This document shows, piece by piece, positions 51,866-61,404 of a stretch of 64,000 bases of DNA. How positions within the stretch are numbered: position 1 is the first letter of the stretch; each line of letters opens with the position of its first letter. The notes below the pieces were generated by a model, which saw only the letters and a program-made list of their open reading frames with translations, ran no database searches and had not been told where the DNA came from. Source of the stretch: Bacteroidales bacterium UBA4360 (lineage in GTDB: Bacteria > Bacteroidota > Bacteroidia > Bacteroidales > UBA932). The position numbers and the translations under genes were made by a program. The DNA lies in NCBI GenBank assembly GCA_002393945.1, contig DGSO01000016.1:391-64390 (forward strand). The letters are read 5' to 3'.

Positions 51866-53761
51866 ATGAAAAAGACCTTATATATACTGATTGCCTTAAC
51901 CGCTTTCGCAGCTGTTTCCTGCGACTCTTTCCTTGACCGCCAGGAAGACGAACAGCTCACCGAACCCAAGATCTGGGCATCTTTCAACTATACCAGGCAG
52001 TATTTCTTCAACTGCATGGGATATGCACCCAACGATGCAAACGACTTCTACAGCAGCGTTCCCTACTTCGGCGCCACGGACGAGGCCTCGATGACCTGGA
52101 ACTATGCGTACCGCTATATAAACTTCGGTTCCTGGAACGCCACAACCGTTCCCAATGACTACTTCAACTACCGTTACCAGGCCATCAGGGACTGCAACAT
52201 CTTCCTGAAGAACGTCCTCAATTGCTCGGACCCCGTCCTCGAGAGCGACGCCTCCAGAAAGTCCCAGCTGCAGCTCTGGTACGACTGCGTACGCTTCATG
52301 AGGGCATACAACTACTTCCTCCTCATGAGGGACTACGGCCCCGTGTTCCTGCTGGGAGACGAACTCCTTGACTTCACGGCTTCCACACAGGAGCTCCAGC
52401 GTCCCAGAAACACCTGGGAGGAGTGCGTGAACTACGTCGTGGACGAGATGACCTACTGCGCTGAAAACCTTCCCGCAAAGCAGAATTCCGCCAACATGGG
52501 CCTTCCCACCCGCGGAGCCGCCCTTGCAGTGATATCCCGTCTTCAGCTCTATTCGGCCCGCCCCCTGTTCAACGGCAACAACCTCTACAGGACCATGAGG
52601 AACCCGGACGGCACCGCCCTTTTCCCTGCCGAGTTCGACCCCCAGAAGTGGGTTGCAGCAGCTACTGCGGCAAAGAGGGTGATAGACCTTGGCGTATATG
52701 AACTGCACAAGGACAAAGACCATCCGGAGAACCCTTACCTCAATTATTACGGCGTTTTCCAGCAGGACTGGAATGACGAGCTCATCTTCTGCAGCGGCGG
52801 ATACCAGAGCCGCTGGGCGCTGGGCGTTCACTCTTCTCCTACCGACATCGCCACCGGTACCGCATACGGCGGCTGGGGCCCTACCCAGAGTTCCGTAGAC
52901 TCCTATGCAATGGCCGACGGCCGATATCCCATCACCGGATATGACCGCGCCGGAGCACCCCTTGTGGACAGCCGTTCAGGCTATCCCGCCGCAGAGCGCG
53001 AGTTCGACCTCGTGAGCATCGTGAACCCCTTCCTGAAGGCCCTCGAGTGCTCCGATGCCGATGCCACATCCAACTCTCCCAGGATGTACAAGGACCGCGA
53101 ACCCCGCTTCTACGTGACGGTTTACTTCCCGGGCACCGGCTGGAAGCACGGCGAGGCAGTGGGCCGCGCATACTTTGCCAACGGCGCCGCCGGCCACACC
53201 ACCCACGACTATCCCATTACCGGATACCTGGTGAACAAGTGGGCCGACCACACCGTAGACTCCTACCAGGGCCAGTGGGGCACCGTGACTTTCCCTACCT
53301 TCCGCTATGCCGAAGTGCTGCTTAACTACATCGAGGCTGTCCTCGAGTGCGAAGCCAACGGCGTTACCGGCCCCGACGTGGACCACGCCCTTGCAATGCA
53401 GCTCTGGGATTCCCTCCGCGAACGCAGCGGTATGGCCCCCATCATGGACATCTATACCGATGCCGATACCGACGGGCTCATCGACCTTGTGCGCCGTGAA
53501 CGCCAGGTTGAGCTTGCCCAGGAAGGCCTCCGTTACTATGACGTGCGCACCTGGATGATTGCACCGGAAGTCTGCAACGGCCCCGTTTACGGCCTGGACA
53601 CCGATGTGAAGGCCAGCCGCACCGTGACCGCCGTTCCCGGCGAGATGTGGACCCGCAAAGCCGTCGAGCAGCGCGTATTCCGCAGCAATCACTATCTCTA
53701 TCCCTTCCTCCAGAGGGAACTTGACAGAAATACAGTCCTCGTCCAGAATTACGGATGGTAA
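51866..53761 (+). CDS. SusD-like lipoprotein, glycoprotein locus
   Basis: This 631-residue RagB/SusD-family lipoprotein (Cys19, AVSC) starts at the ATG at 51866, 13 nt after SusC. The longer upstream frame overlaps SusC and is rejected. The family features are VRFMRAYNYFLLMRDYGPVFLL, RGAALAVISRLQLYSARPLFNG and LVRRERQVELAQEGLRYYDVRTW near the C-terminus. It binds glycan at the surface and closes the SusC transporter. At over 600 residues it is longer than the SusD of the alginate locus. Confidence 0.93.
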   Translation: MKKTLYILIALTAFAAVSCDSFLDRQEDEQLTEPKIWASFNYTRQYFFNCMGYAPNDANDFYSSVPYFGATDEASMTWNYAYRYINFGSWNATTVPNDYFNYRYQAIRDCNIFLKNVLNCSDPVLESDASRKSQLQLWYDCVRFMRAYNYFLLMRDYGPVFLLGDELLDFTASTQELQRPRNTWEECVNYVVDEMTYCAENLPAKQNSANMGLPTRGAALAVISRLQLYSARPLFNGNNLYRTMRNPDGTALFPAEFDPQKWVAAATAAKRVIDLGVYELHKDKDHPENPYLNYYGVFQQDWNDELIFCSGGYQSRWALGVHSSPTDIATGTAYGGWGPTQSSVDSYAMADGRYPITGYDRAGAPLVDSRSGYPAAEREFDLVSIVNPFLKALECSDADATSNSPRMYKDREPRFYVTVYFPGTGWKHGEAVGRAYFANGAAGHTTHDYPITGYLVNKWADHTVDSYQGQWGTVTFPTFRYAEVLLNYIEAVLECEANGVTGPDVDHALAMQLWDSLRERSGMAPIMDIYTDADTDGLIDLVRRERQVELAQEGLRYYDVRTWMIAPEVCNGPVYGLDTDVKASRTVTAVPGEMWTRKAVEQRVFRSNHYLYPFLQRELDRNTVLVQNYGW

Positions 53762-53775
53762 ACCGCGTTACGATT

Positions 53776-55212
53776 ATGAAAAAGACATTAAGCATATTGG
53801 TCATGGCCCTTGCGGCCGTCACTGCGGTCACTTCCTGTGAAGACCACCGCAACGACTATATGGAAGAGTTCCAGACGATGGTTTACTTCCGTAACGGGGG
53901 AGAACAGTCCCTCACCCTCTTCCGCACCGGGGAAGACGGTCTGTACCGCATTCCCGTGTGCAAGAGCGGAAGGAACCTCGAAGGCACCGCATCGGCAACT
54001 GTAATGCCCTTTGACGAGGCCCAGCTTTCCATGTACAACATCAAGAATGAGACCTCCTACAAGCTCATCCCTTCCGGCATGTACACCTTTGTGGACGACA
54101 AGCGCTCTCCGCTCCAGGACCAGAAGAAGGTGAAGCTGAGCTTCGGCGCGGATGACAGCTACCAGGTGGTGAACCTTGGAATCAAGACCGTGGCCCTGAG
54201 CGCGCTCCAGGAGTCGGATCCCGACAGCCAGTACGTGCTTGGCCTCCAGGTCTTCTCCGAGGGCAACGTTTCCGACGATATCAACATCATCATCCTGAAG
54301 CCCGAAATCGAGATCCCCTACATCTCCCTGGTGGCTCCCGGCGTGGAAACCCACAAGTATACCAGCGCCAGCCAGACAAAGCAGACCTACTCCAACCGCG
54401 TTTCGCTGAACATGGATGAAAACCTCTGGGATTTCACCTGCAGCATCGCCGTCCAGGATGAGGCCTGGCTTGCCGCCTACAACGCAGCCCAGGACAAGGA
54501 CTATACCATTCTTCCTGCCGACTGCTACACGCTTTCCGGGACAACCCTCACCTTCGCCAAGGGCGAACTCGAGGCTCCCTTCTCCGTGGAAATCAACCGC
54601 GAGAACATGGAGATGCTCAAGGAGTATGCACTGCCTATCCGCATTACAGACTGCTCCAAGGAGGAATTCTCCATCGACAAAGGCAAGGATCTCTACCTTC
54701 TGAACCTGCGCCTGGATCCCGACCAGATCACCATCACGTCGGACATGATTTCCGTGAGCGCAGACCAGGGTAACGACGGTACCGGCGCACCCGCCCTTAT
54801 CGACGACAACACCCTTACCTACTGGCATTCGCCTTGGGGATTCTTCGTCAGCAATGCCGATCCCGTCTACGGCGTCTGGATTGACATAGCCCTCAAGACT
54901 CCTCTGAAGTCCATCGTATTCACCTACAACACGCGTTCCCAGAACACCAACGGCGTTCCCACGCACGTGGTTGTGGGCGTGAGCACCGACGGCACAAGCT
55001 ATACCGTTATCGGCGAAGCCCAGACCGACGAAATGGCATCGGCAGGGGCAGGACAGGAGATCACCCTCCCCGTCATGAGCGCCGCAAGCTCGTTCCGCTA
55101 TATCCGCTTCGGCATTGCGGAATCCGTAGCCGGAGACCTTCGCCAGGTTTACACTTCGGGGAACCAGCCCTGGACATCCCTCTCTGAACTCAAACTCTTC
55201 GGATCCGACTAA
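53776..55212 (+). CDS. DUF1735-like lipoprotein with F5/8 domain
   Basis: This 478-residue lipoprotein (Cys21, TSC) has two BT_3987-like/DUF1735-type beta-sandwiches (about 30-170 and 180-310). A C-terminal F5/8-type domain (about 325-478) contains YWHSPWGFF, YGVWIDIALKTPL and SLSELKLFG. The ATG at 53776 gives a clean lipoprotein signal, whereas an earlier ATG (53755) overlaps the SusD stop. It probably binds the same ligand as the other proteins carrying the YWHSPW signature. Confidence 0.82.
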   Translation: MKKTLSILVMALAAVTAVTSCEDHRNDYMEEFQTMVYFRNGGEQSLTLFRTGEDGLYRIPVCKSGRNLEGTASATVMPFDEAQLSMYNIKNETSYKLIPSGMYTFVDDKRSPLQDQKKVKLSFGADDSYQVVNLGIKTVALSALQESDPDSQYVLGLQVFSEGNVSDDINIIILKPEIEIPYISLVAPGVETHKYTSASQTKQTYSNRVSLNMDENLWDFTCSIAVQDEAWLAAYNAAQDKDYTILPADCYTLSGTTLTFAKGELEAPFSVEINRENMEMLKEYALPIRITDCSKEEFSIDKGKDLYLLNLRLDPDQITITSDMISVSADQGNDGTGAPALIDDNTLTYWHSPWGFFVSNADPVYGVWIDIALKTPLKSIVFTYNTRSQNTNGVPTHVVVGVSTDGTSYTVIGEAQTDEMASAGAGQEITLPVMSAASSFRYIRFGIAESVAGDLRQVYTSGNQPWTSLSELKLFGSD

Positions 55213-55214
55213 GT

Positions 55215-58200
55215 ATGAAAAAGATATTCAGAATATTCTGCGTGGCGGCAGCGGTTGTAATGACTGCCGCCTGCCTGAAGGAAAAAGGCCAGGAGCTCGC
55301 TCCCGGCACCTTCAAGATAGATATGGATCAGTACTCCGTCATCGCCCTGGACCAGAATGCCCAGATTGCGCTCATCCCCGTGACCACCAACGTCTCCGAG
55401 GATGAATGGGAGTTCGACTCCAGCGCCTCCTGGTGCCATATCGGCAGGAGCATCGGCTCCGACAAGGGAGTGATGGTTTCCGTGGACAGCAACACCGACA
55501 AGGAGGAAAAGCGCGAGGCTATCGTCCAGGTGTCCGCTGCCGGAAAGACCTATTCCATGAGCGTCATCCAGACCGGTTACGGCCCGGCCATCATCGTCAA
55601 GAACGCAACCATCGGCGCAGAGGGCGGAACCCTCTCCCTGGACGTGGTCTCCAACGTAGACCTTGACGAGGAAAAGGCCACCAGGCCCGCCTTCAATGCC
55701 GATGACGGCGAGAACTGGATCCGCTTCTCTGCGATTGAACCCGCCACCAAGGGCTTCGCAAGCACCCGCTTCGTTTACGACATCGATGTGAACGAGCTCC
55801 CTGACAAGAGGGAAGCCAAGGTCGAGTTCAGCGCAAGGAACAACTCCTACAGCAAGGCCGATGTCACCTGCGTCATCACCCAGAACAGCATTTCCGTCAC
55901 CTCCACCGACGTTTTCTCTGACAACAAGGTGAAGGTTGTGAGCGTGAGCGCAAGCCAGGTGAGCTCCTATGAAGGCCCCGTGGAGAACCTCGTGGACGGC
56001 AGCTATGATACCTACTATCATTCCCCGTACGAGGTAACCACCAACTTCCCCGTTACCCTGGAATTCACCTTCGACGGCACCGAGCGCATCGACTACATAA
56101 GCATCATGCACCGTGCATACCAGGGCACCTTCGGCTCCCACTGGAGAGGCCAGTTCGGCACGGTCGAGATTTACTGGAAGAACGATGCATCGGCCCCGTA
56201 CACCCACGCGCAGACCGCAAACCTGAACGGTGCCGGCGGCTACCAGACCATCTGGCTCGATGAGCCCATGGAAGGCGCTGTGGCCGTGAAATTCGAGGTC
56301 CAGGACGACTCAGACCCCAACCACACCAACTACACCGACGGCCAGTACATCTCCTGCGCCGAGGTTGAATTCTTCAACACCAACCGCAGCGAAATCAACT
56401 CCTGGATAGAGAAGATCTTTACCGACAAGTCCTGCTCCGAGCTCAAGGAAGGCGTCACCAAGAGGGATATCATCCAGATGAACGCCGTGAGCCCCTTCCT
56501 TGCGACAAACGTGGCCATGCCGCTTCTCAACGGCACCTACGACGAAGGTGAAAAGGACTTCCGCATCCATACCTACGAGCCTTATGCCGACAACCGCGTG
56601 AACAGGGCCCTCGTGACACGAATCTACTCTGCCATGAACAACCCCACCGGTATCGAGGTTGAGCAGGGCAAGGACATCCTCGTTTGCGTGGACAAGATTC
56701 CTCAGGGCCAGAGCGTGAGCCTTGCCATCTACGGCGACAGGGCCGACGGCGAAGGCCCCAACTACGGCGGCGGCGGTGAAGGCGAAGGCTGGGACCAGAA
56801 CATCGAGCTCAAGGAAGGCATCAATACCGTCCGCATCCAGTCTCCCGGCATGGCCTATGTAATGAACACCGTTCCCCAGGCCGATCCTCTCCACCCGGAC
56901 ACCACCCCCATCTCTTCCTACAAGAGCGTGAAGGTCCACATCCTCCCGGGCTGCGGAAAGGTACAGGGATACTACGATCCCGCCCGCCACAGCGAGGAGC
57001 GCTACAAGGAACTCCTTAACCGCTGTACCTACAAGTACTTTGTAGTGAAGGGCGAAAAGTGCATGTTCCTCTTCCACACCAACCAGCTCAGGTCCGATTT
57101 CCCTTCCAGCATCCTTTCCGGTATCAAGGCATGGGACGATATCATCATGTGGCAGCACCAGCTGATGGGCCTGGACAAGAAGGCCTGGTTCAACAACCAC
57201 ATGATGGCCGTATCCTCCACCAACAAGAACCAGTACATGGACGCCTCCCACAGGAGGGTGCAGTTCAATGTCACCACCCTTGCCAAGATCGGCTCCCGCG
57301 AGGCCCTGAGGGCTAACGAGGGCGGCTGGGGACCCTGCCATGAAATGGGTCACGTGAACCAGCAGGCCATCAACTGGAAGAGCTGCACCGAGAGCTCCAA
57401 CAACCTCTTCTCCAACTACTGCGTCATGATGCTTGCCGGCGATGATTACTACAAGACCCAGTTCTCCCGCGGCAAGACCATCAAGGACCTCGCAGGCGAG
57501 TACGCCGGTGCAAGGCCCTGGGCCCTCTACGGCGACGGCAGCTACCAGAACGAGGATCCCGAACTGCACATGAGGATGAACTGGCAGCTGTGGAACTACT
57601 ACCACAACGCCGGTTACAAGGCCGACTTCTGGCCCACCCTCTTCGAGTACCTGAGGCAGAACCCGCTTCCGAGCGAAATGGCCCCGGTCTACTACAACCG
57701 TGCGGAAGATGCAGGAAGGGCCCAGCTCGAGTATTACGAAGCCGCCTGTGTGGCTGCAGGTGAAGACCTCACCGAGTTCTTCGACATCTGGGGATTCTTC
57801 ATTCCCATCGACCAGCAGTACGAACAGTACGGCACCGTGCAGTACAAGGTTACCGAGGCCATGATCAATGAGTCCCGTGCCCGTGTACGCGCCATGAACC
57901 TTCCCAAGGCAGCTCCTATCCAGTACCTGGAAGACCGCAAGAGCATCGGCTCCACCAAGTACTCCGACATGGGCTACTGGGAGCAGTACCGTGACAAGGT
58001 CCAGATTACCAAGACCCCCAAGGCTTCCGTAAACGGCTACAAGGTTACCCTCACAGACTGCGACCAGGCCGTTGCAGTTGAGGTGCGCCGCGGCACGGCC
58101 GACGACGGAGACATCCTCTACTTCTCCAACCTCTTCGAGTTCACGAGCCCCGTGAACCTGTCCGGCAACAGCCTCTGGGCTGTCCAGTATGACGGCACCC

Positions 58201-58226
58201 GTAAAAAGGTTACTATAGGCAATTAA
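55215..58226 (+). CDS. M60-type zinc metallopeptidase (mucin/O-glycoprotein peptidase-like)
   Basis: This 1003-residue lipoprotein (Cys20, TAAC) has two BACON-like domains (about 33-118 and 122-230). An F5/8-type domain (about 235-390) has YYHSPYEVT and SCAEVEFFNTN. An M60/enhancin-like catalytic region follows, with the zinc motif HEMGH (709-713, Glu710 catalytic) and a third ligand probably Glu726. M60 peptidases of gut commensals cleave peptide bonds next to O-glycans in mucins. It starts 2 nt after the previous gene. It is probably displayed on the surface beside the SusC/D pair. Exact specificity cannot be told from sequence. Confidence 0.88.
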   Translation: MKKIFRIFCVAAAVVMTAACLKEKGQELAPGTFKIDMDQYSVIALDQNAQIALIPVTTNVSEDEWEFDSSASWCHIGRSIGSDKGVMVSVDSNTDKEEKREAIVQVSAAGKTYSMSVIQTGYGPAIIVKNATIGAEGGTLSLDVVSNVDLDEEKATRPAFNADDGENWIRFSAIEPATKGFASTRFVYDIDVNELPDKREAKVEFSARNNSYSKADVTCVITQNSISVTSTDVFSDNKVKVVSVSASQVSSYEGPVENLVDGSYDTYYHSPYEVTTNFPVTLEFTFDGTERIDYISIMHRAYQGTFGSHWRGQFGTVEIYWKNDASAPYTHAQTANLNGAGGYQTIWLDEPMEGAVAVKFEVQDDSDPNHTNYTDGQYISCAEVEFFNTNRSEINSWIEKIFTDKSCSELKEGVTKRDIIQMNAVSPFLATNVAMPLLNGTYDEGEKDFRIHTYEPYADNRVNRALVTRIYSAMNNPTGIEVEQGKDILVCVDKIPQGQSVSLAIYGDRADGEGPNYGGGGEGEGWDQNIELKEGINTVRIQSPGMAYVMNTVPQADPLHPDTTPISSYKSVKVHILPGCGKVQGYYDPARHSEERYKELLNRCTYKYFVVKGEKCMFLFHTNQLRSDFPSSILSGIKAWDDIIMWQHQLMGLDKKAWFNNHMMAVSSTNKNQYMDASHRRVQFNVTTLAKIGSREALRANEGGWGPCHEMGHVNQQAINWKSCTESSNNLFSNYCVMMLAGDDYYKTQFSRGKTIKDLAGEYAGARPWALYGDGSYQNEDPELHMRMNWQLWNYYHNAGYKADFWPTLFEYLRQNPLPSEMAPVYYNRAEDAGRAQLEYYEAACVAAGEDLTEFFDIWGFFIPIDQQYEQYGTVQYKVTEAMINESRARVRAMNLPKAAPIQYLEDRKSIGSTKYSDMGYWEQYRDKVQITKTPKASVNGYKVTLTDCDQAVAVEVRRGTADDGDILYFSNLFEFTSPVNLSGNSLWAVQYDGTRKKVTIGN

Positions 58227-58245
58227 GAATCAACTACTTATACAA

Positions 58246-59184
58246 ATGAAACGTATTACACTCCTAGGCGCAGTTGCACTCCTCCTTGCAGCGGCATCCT
58301 GTGAGAAGAAAGCGGCCGAGGTGGCTGCATCCCTCACCCCTGCGGGGGCGTCGGCAGACCTCTTCTCCAAGGGCATCGCAGTGAACTCCGGTGCAAACAG
58401 CGTCACGCTCAAATTCAACTCTGCCAAGGAATGGTCCGTGGATACGGAAGAGACCAAGGCGCTCGTGTCCTGGCTCAGCGTAAATCCGGCCAGCGGAAAA
58501 GCGGGTGAAAACACCGTTACCGTGTCTGTACAGGCAAATGACCAGCTTGCCGACAGGAAGGCGAAGATAAGCTTCCTCTCCGACGACGTGAAACTGAGCG
58601 TCAACGTTACCCAGAGTGCGAGGGAGGCCGTTGCCATCACCTCCGTCACCCTTGACAAGACTGAAATAAGCTTCTATGCCGGAGAAACGGAAACCCTCAA
58701 GGCAACCGTCCTTCCCTCCAACGCAGACGAGGACAGGACCGTTGTCTGGACAAGTTCCGATGAGAAGGTTGCAACAGTGAAGGACGGCGTAGTTACCGCC
58801 GTGGCGGAAGGTGAAGCCACCGTCACCGCCACAGCCGGCAGCAAGAGCGCAACCTGCAAGGTCACCGTCCTGCATACCGTCGTGAACGTGGAGTCCGTCT
58901 CCCTTGACGTGACCGAGGCCGCCATCTTCGTGGGTGAAACCCTCACCCTCAAGGCCACCGTGAACCCCTCCAATGCCGATGAGGCCGCAAACCTCACCTG
59001 GACTTCTTCCGATGAGACAATCGCTACGGTGAAGGACGGCGTCGTCACCGCACTTGCAATGGGCAAGGCCGAAATCACCGTCGCCTGCTCCGGCAAGACT
59101 GCCGTATGCGTCGTTACAATAGACAAGAAGGGCTCCCACGGCGAAGACCTGGGCGATCCTGTAAATACCAATCCCTGGAACTGA
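58246..59184 (+). CDS. BACON and Big_2 domain lipoprotein
   Basis: This 312-residue lipoprotein (Cys19, AASC) has a BACON-like domain (about 30-125, with WLSVNPASGKAGENTVTVSVQ). Two Big_2 domains follow (about 127-205 and 208-290), recognised by VTLDKTEISFYAGETETLKAT, SSDEKVATVKDGVVTAVAEG and SSDETIATVKDGVVTALAMG. The tail GEDLGDPVNTNPWN is acidic and Trp-terminated, like the micropeptide endings. It lies 19 nt after the M60 gene. It probably acts as a spacer or adhesin. Confidence 0.8.
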   Translation: MKRITLLGAVALLLAAASCEKKAAEVAASLTPAGASADLFSKGIAVNSGANSVTLKFNSAKEWSVDTEETKALVSWLSVNPASGKAGENTVTVSVQANDQLADRKAKISFLSDDVKLSVNVTQSAREAVAITSVTLDKTEISFYAGETETLKATVLPSNADEDRTVVWTSSDEKVATVKDGVVTAVAEGEATVTATAGSKSATCKVTVLHTVVNVESVSLDVTEAAIFVGETLTLKATVNPSNADEAANLTWTSSDETIATVKDGVVTALAMGKAEITVACSGKTAVCVVTIDKKGSHGEDLGDPVNTNPWN

Positions 59185-59199
59185 TAAATTGCTACTGTT

Positions 59200-61404
59200 A
59201 TGAAAAAGTTTTTCTTCTTTTTAGCGGCAGCGATTGCCCTTATTGCCTGCCAGAGAGAGTCCGGTATCACAGAGAATACCGCCCAGAAAACCCGCACCGT
59301 AACCATCCAGGCCGGTTTTGAAGCCACAAAGACCGCATATAACGAGGCCGGCAAGTTCTCCTGGAGCGCAGGAGACATCATCGGCGTAGTATGCAACGGT
59401 CCCGAAGGCCAGGTGGTGGTACCTTTCACAACCCAGGAAAGCGGTCCCGTGGTAACCTTCACCGGGGAACTGGCAGAAGGCCTTACCCTTCACGACCTGG
59501 CGTCCTATCCTTACACCCAGACCATGGACGGCTATGCCTGCAACGACTTTGCCTATGACCCCTCAAACGGCGCATTCCGCCTCTGGGGCTCCGTGAAGCC
59601 TTCACTCACAGACCCGCTCTCAAGCATGCCGCTTCTTGGAACCAAGGATGCCGACGGCTTCTACCAGTTCAAGAGCGCCGCAGGCGCCGTGAAATTCACC
59701 GTCGAGAACGTGCCCGCTGAGACCGCTTATGCATATCTCGAGGTCCCTGCTGATACCAAGTCTTCCAGCAACCTGAATGGCTGGTATGCAGTTTCCGCCG
59801 ATGACGGCATGATTCACATGACTTCCAGCATCGACCCCTGGACAGACCGTTACAACTGGAATGCCCCTACAGATTTCAACCAGACCATGGAGTACTGGTT
59901 CTTCATCCCGGACGGCATCCTTCCGGCGGGAACCAAGTTCGAACTGTGCAACAGCAGCTGGGCTGCAATCGAGAGTTTTACCTTCAAGAGTGATGTCCAG
60001 GTAGTGCGTAACGCCGTAGTGAACATCGAGCCCATCGTGCTGGACGCCATGAAGTTATACACTCTGGAAGATATCATCGGCACGTATGAGGTCACGGTTA
60101 CCTCGCACTCTTATGGCAGCAGCAGCGAGCCCGGTGATATAGTTCTCGAGGCAAGCGATGACGAGGCCAACGGCAATGTCATGATGACAATGTTCGCAGG
60201 CGTCTCCGGAAAGCAGTACGGCACCTTCGACGGCAAGTACATTACATTCCCCAAGGACCAGATATTCGGCGCGAATCCATTCTCCGATGCAGAGACAAAG
60301 CCTTACGTAGCTCTTGATTTTTTCAATGAAGGTGTAGTCGATGCACGGTTTGAGGTTCTTGGAACCGGTAAAATCCAGGCTGTCGGTTGTGAAGCATGCG
60401 GTCTTAGAACCTGTACGGAAGAAGACTGGGCAAATAATCACGGCGGCAGCTGGCCCTGGGCTGTAGCTTACGGCTCGCTTACGGCCAGTTTCAAAAAAGA
60501 TGCAGACTGGAAGTCTCTTGGTACCGGAAGGTTCCGTGACAACTTCGTCTGGACATTTGCCGGCCTCACGGATTATGCACAGGTAGAATTCCAGCAGGAT
60601 GTTAACCATGACGGCTTGTTCCGCATTGCAAAACCTTATCTCGGAGACAATTCCGGAGAGTGGTTCGTATTCAATGTGTCAGACGCAAAAGCCGTTGCCT
60701 CCGAGCCTTATTTCGTCGATATTGAAGTCACGGCCGAAGGAAAGGCTACATTCAAGCCTTGGGTACGTAACGGCGATTATGGGTATTTCTTCTGCAACGT
60801 TCTCAATTGGCAGCAGGAAGGTATCCTTCCTGCCAATGTGGAAATCGGCCCCTGCTACAGAGGAGATGGTTTCGGCACCGATAACTACGATTACGAGATT
60901 GGCTTCGACCATCAGGAGAGAGCCATTGAAATTGTATTCCCCGGTTGTGAGCCCTTCCAATATGAAGCTCTGGCAGGAGATGTGTCCGATGTGGTGGGAG
61001 ACTACTCCGTTGAATACGTTGATTACTGGAACAACACCGGTACAACAACCATTTCCATTTCAGCCAGCGACGACAGTTCCAAGGGCAATATAATGATAAC
61101 GGCCTATGCAAACCGTACGCTTGGAGACCCTGCAGCCTGCTCATATATTTATGGTACCTACAGCGATGGTACTATGGTCTTTACCGATCCCTCTTCAGCA
61201 CTTCCGTTGACATTTGATGCCAACGGCGCCGGCCACACCCTGGCAAATTACCAAGGAGGCGATGTCAAGTTCACGGTAAAGGAACCTGGCTTGTTCGTGC
61301 TTCACAGTGATATGTGGATTATCGGAGACCGCTGGGCCACGACCGAGAATTCCGGTTTTGACACATTCTGGACATCCTTCAAGGCCACAAGGAGGGTGGC
61401 GTGA
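59200..61404 (+). CDS. Fimbrillin-like lipoprotein with repeated small domains
   Basis: This 734-residue lipoprotein (Cys17, IAC) has a fimbrillin-like N-terminal region (ATKTAYNEAGKFSWSAGDIIGVV, about 40-280). Then come two similar calycin-like domains (about 286-420 opening TLEDIIGTYEVTVTS, and 590-734 opening SDVVGDYSVEYVD). Between them is a copy of the domain opening DWKSLGTGRFRDNFVW (about 434-585), shared with the proteins at 37821 and 40120. It has no micropeptide gene before it. Its stop lies inside palindromic element R4. The ligand is unknown. Confidence 0.75.
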   Translation: MKKFFFFLAAAIALIACQRESGITENTAQKTRTVTIQAGFEATKTAYNEAGKFSWSAGDIIGVVCNGPEGQVVVPFTTQESGPVVTFTGELAEGLTLHDLASYPYTQTMDGYACNDFAYDPSNGAFRLWGSVKPSLTDPLSSMPLLGTKDADGFYQFKSAAGAVKFTVENVPAETAYAYLEVPADTKSSSNLNGWYAVSADDGMIHMTSSIDPWTDRYNWNAPTDFNQTMEYWFFIPDGILPAGTKFELCNSSWAAIESFTFKSDVQVVRNAVVNIEPIVLDAMKLYTLEDIIGTYEVTVTSHSYGSSSEPGDIVLEASDDEANGNVMMTMFAGVSGKQYGTFDGKYITFPKDQIFGANPFSDAETKPYVALDFFNEGVVDARFEVLGTGKIQAVGCEACGLRTCTEEDWANNHGGSWPWAVAYGSLTASFKKDADWKSLGTGRFRDNFVWTFAGLTDYAQVEFQQDVNHDGLFRIAKPYLGDNSGEWFVFNVSDAKAVASEPYFVDIEVTAEGKATFKPWVRNGDYGYFFCNVLNWQQEGILPANVEIGPCYRGDGFGTDNYDYEIGFDHQERAIEIVFPGCEPFQYEALAGDVSDVVGDYSVEYVDYWNNTGTTTISISASDDSSKGNIMITAYANRTLGDPAACSYIYGTYSDGTMVFTDPSSALPLTFDANGAGHTLANYQGGDVKFTVKEPGLFVLHSDMWIIGDRWATTENSGFDTFWTSFKATRRVA

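Noticed and set aside
56310..57605. Minus-strand ORF opposite the M60 gene
   Set aside because: Shadow. The HEMGH zinc motif and the F5/8 domain are on the plus strand.
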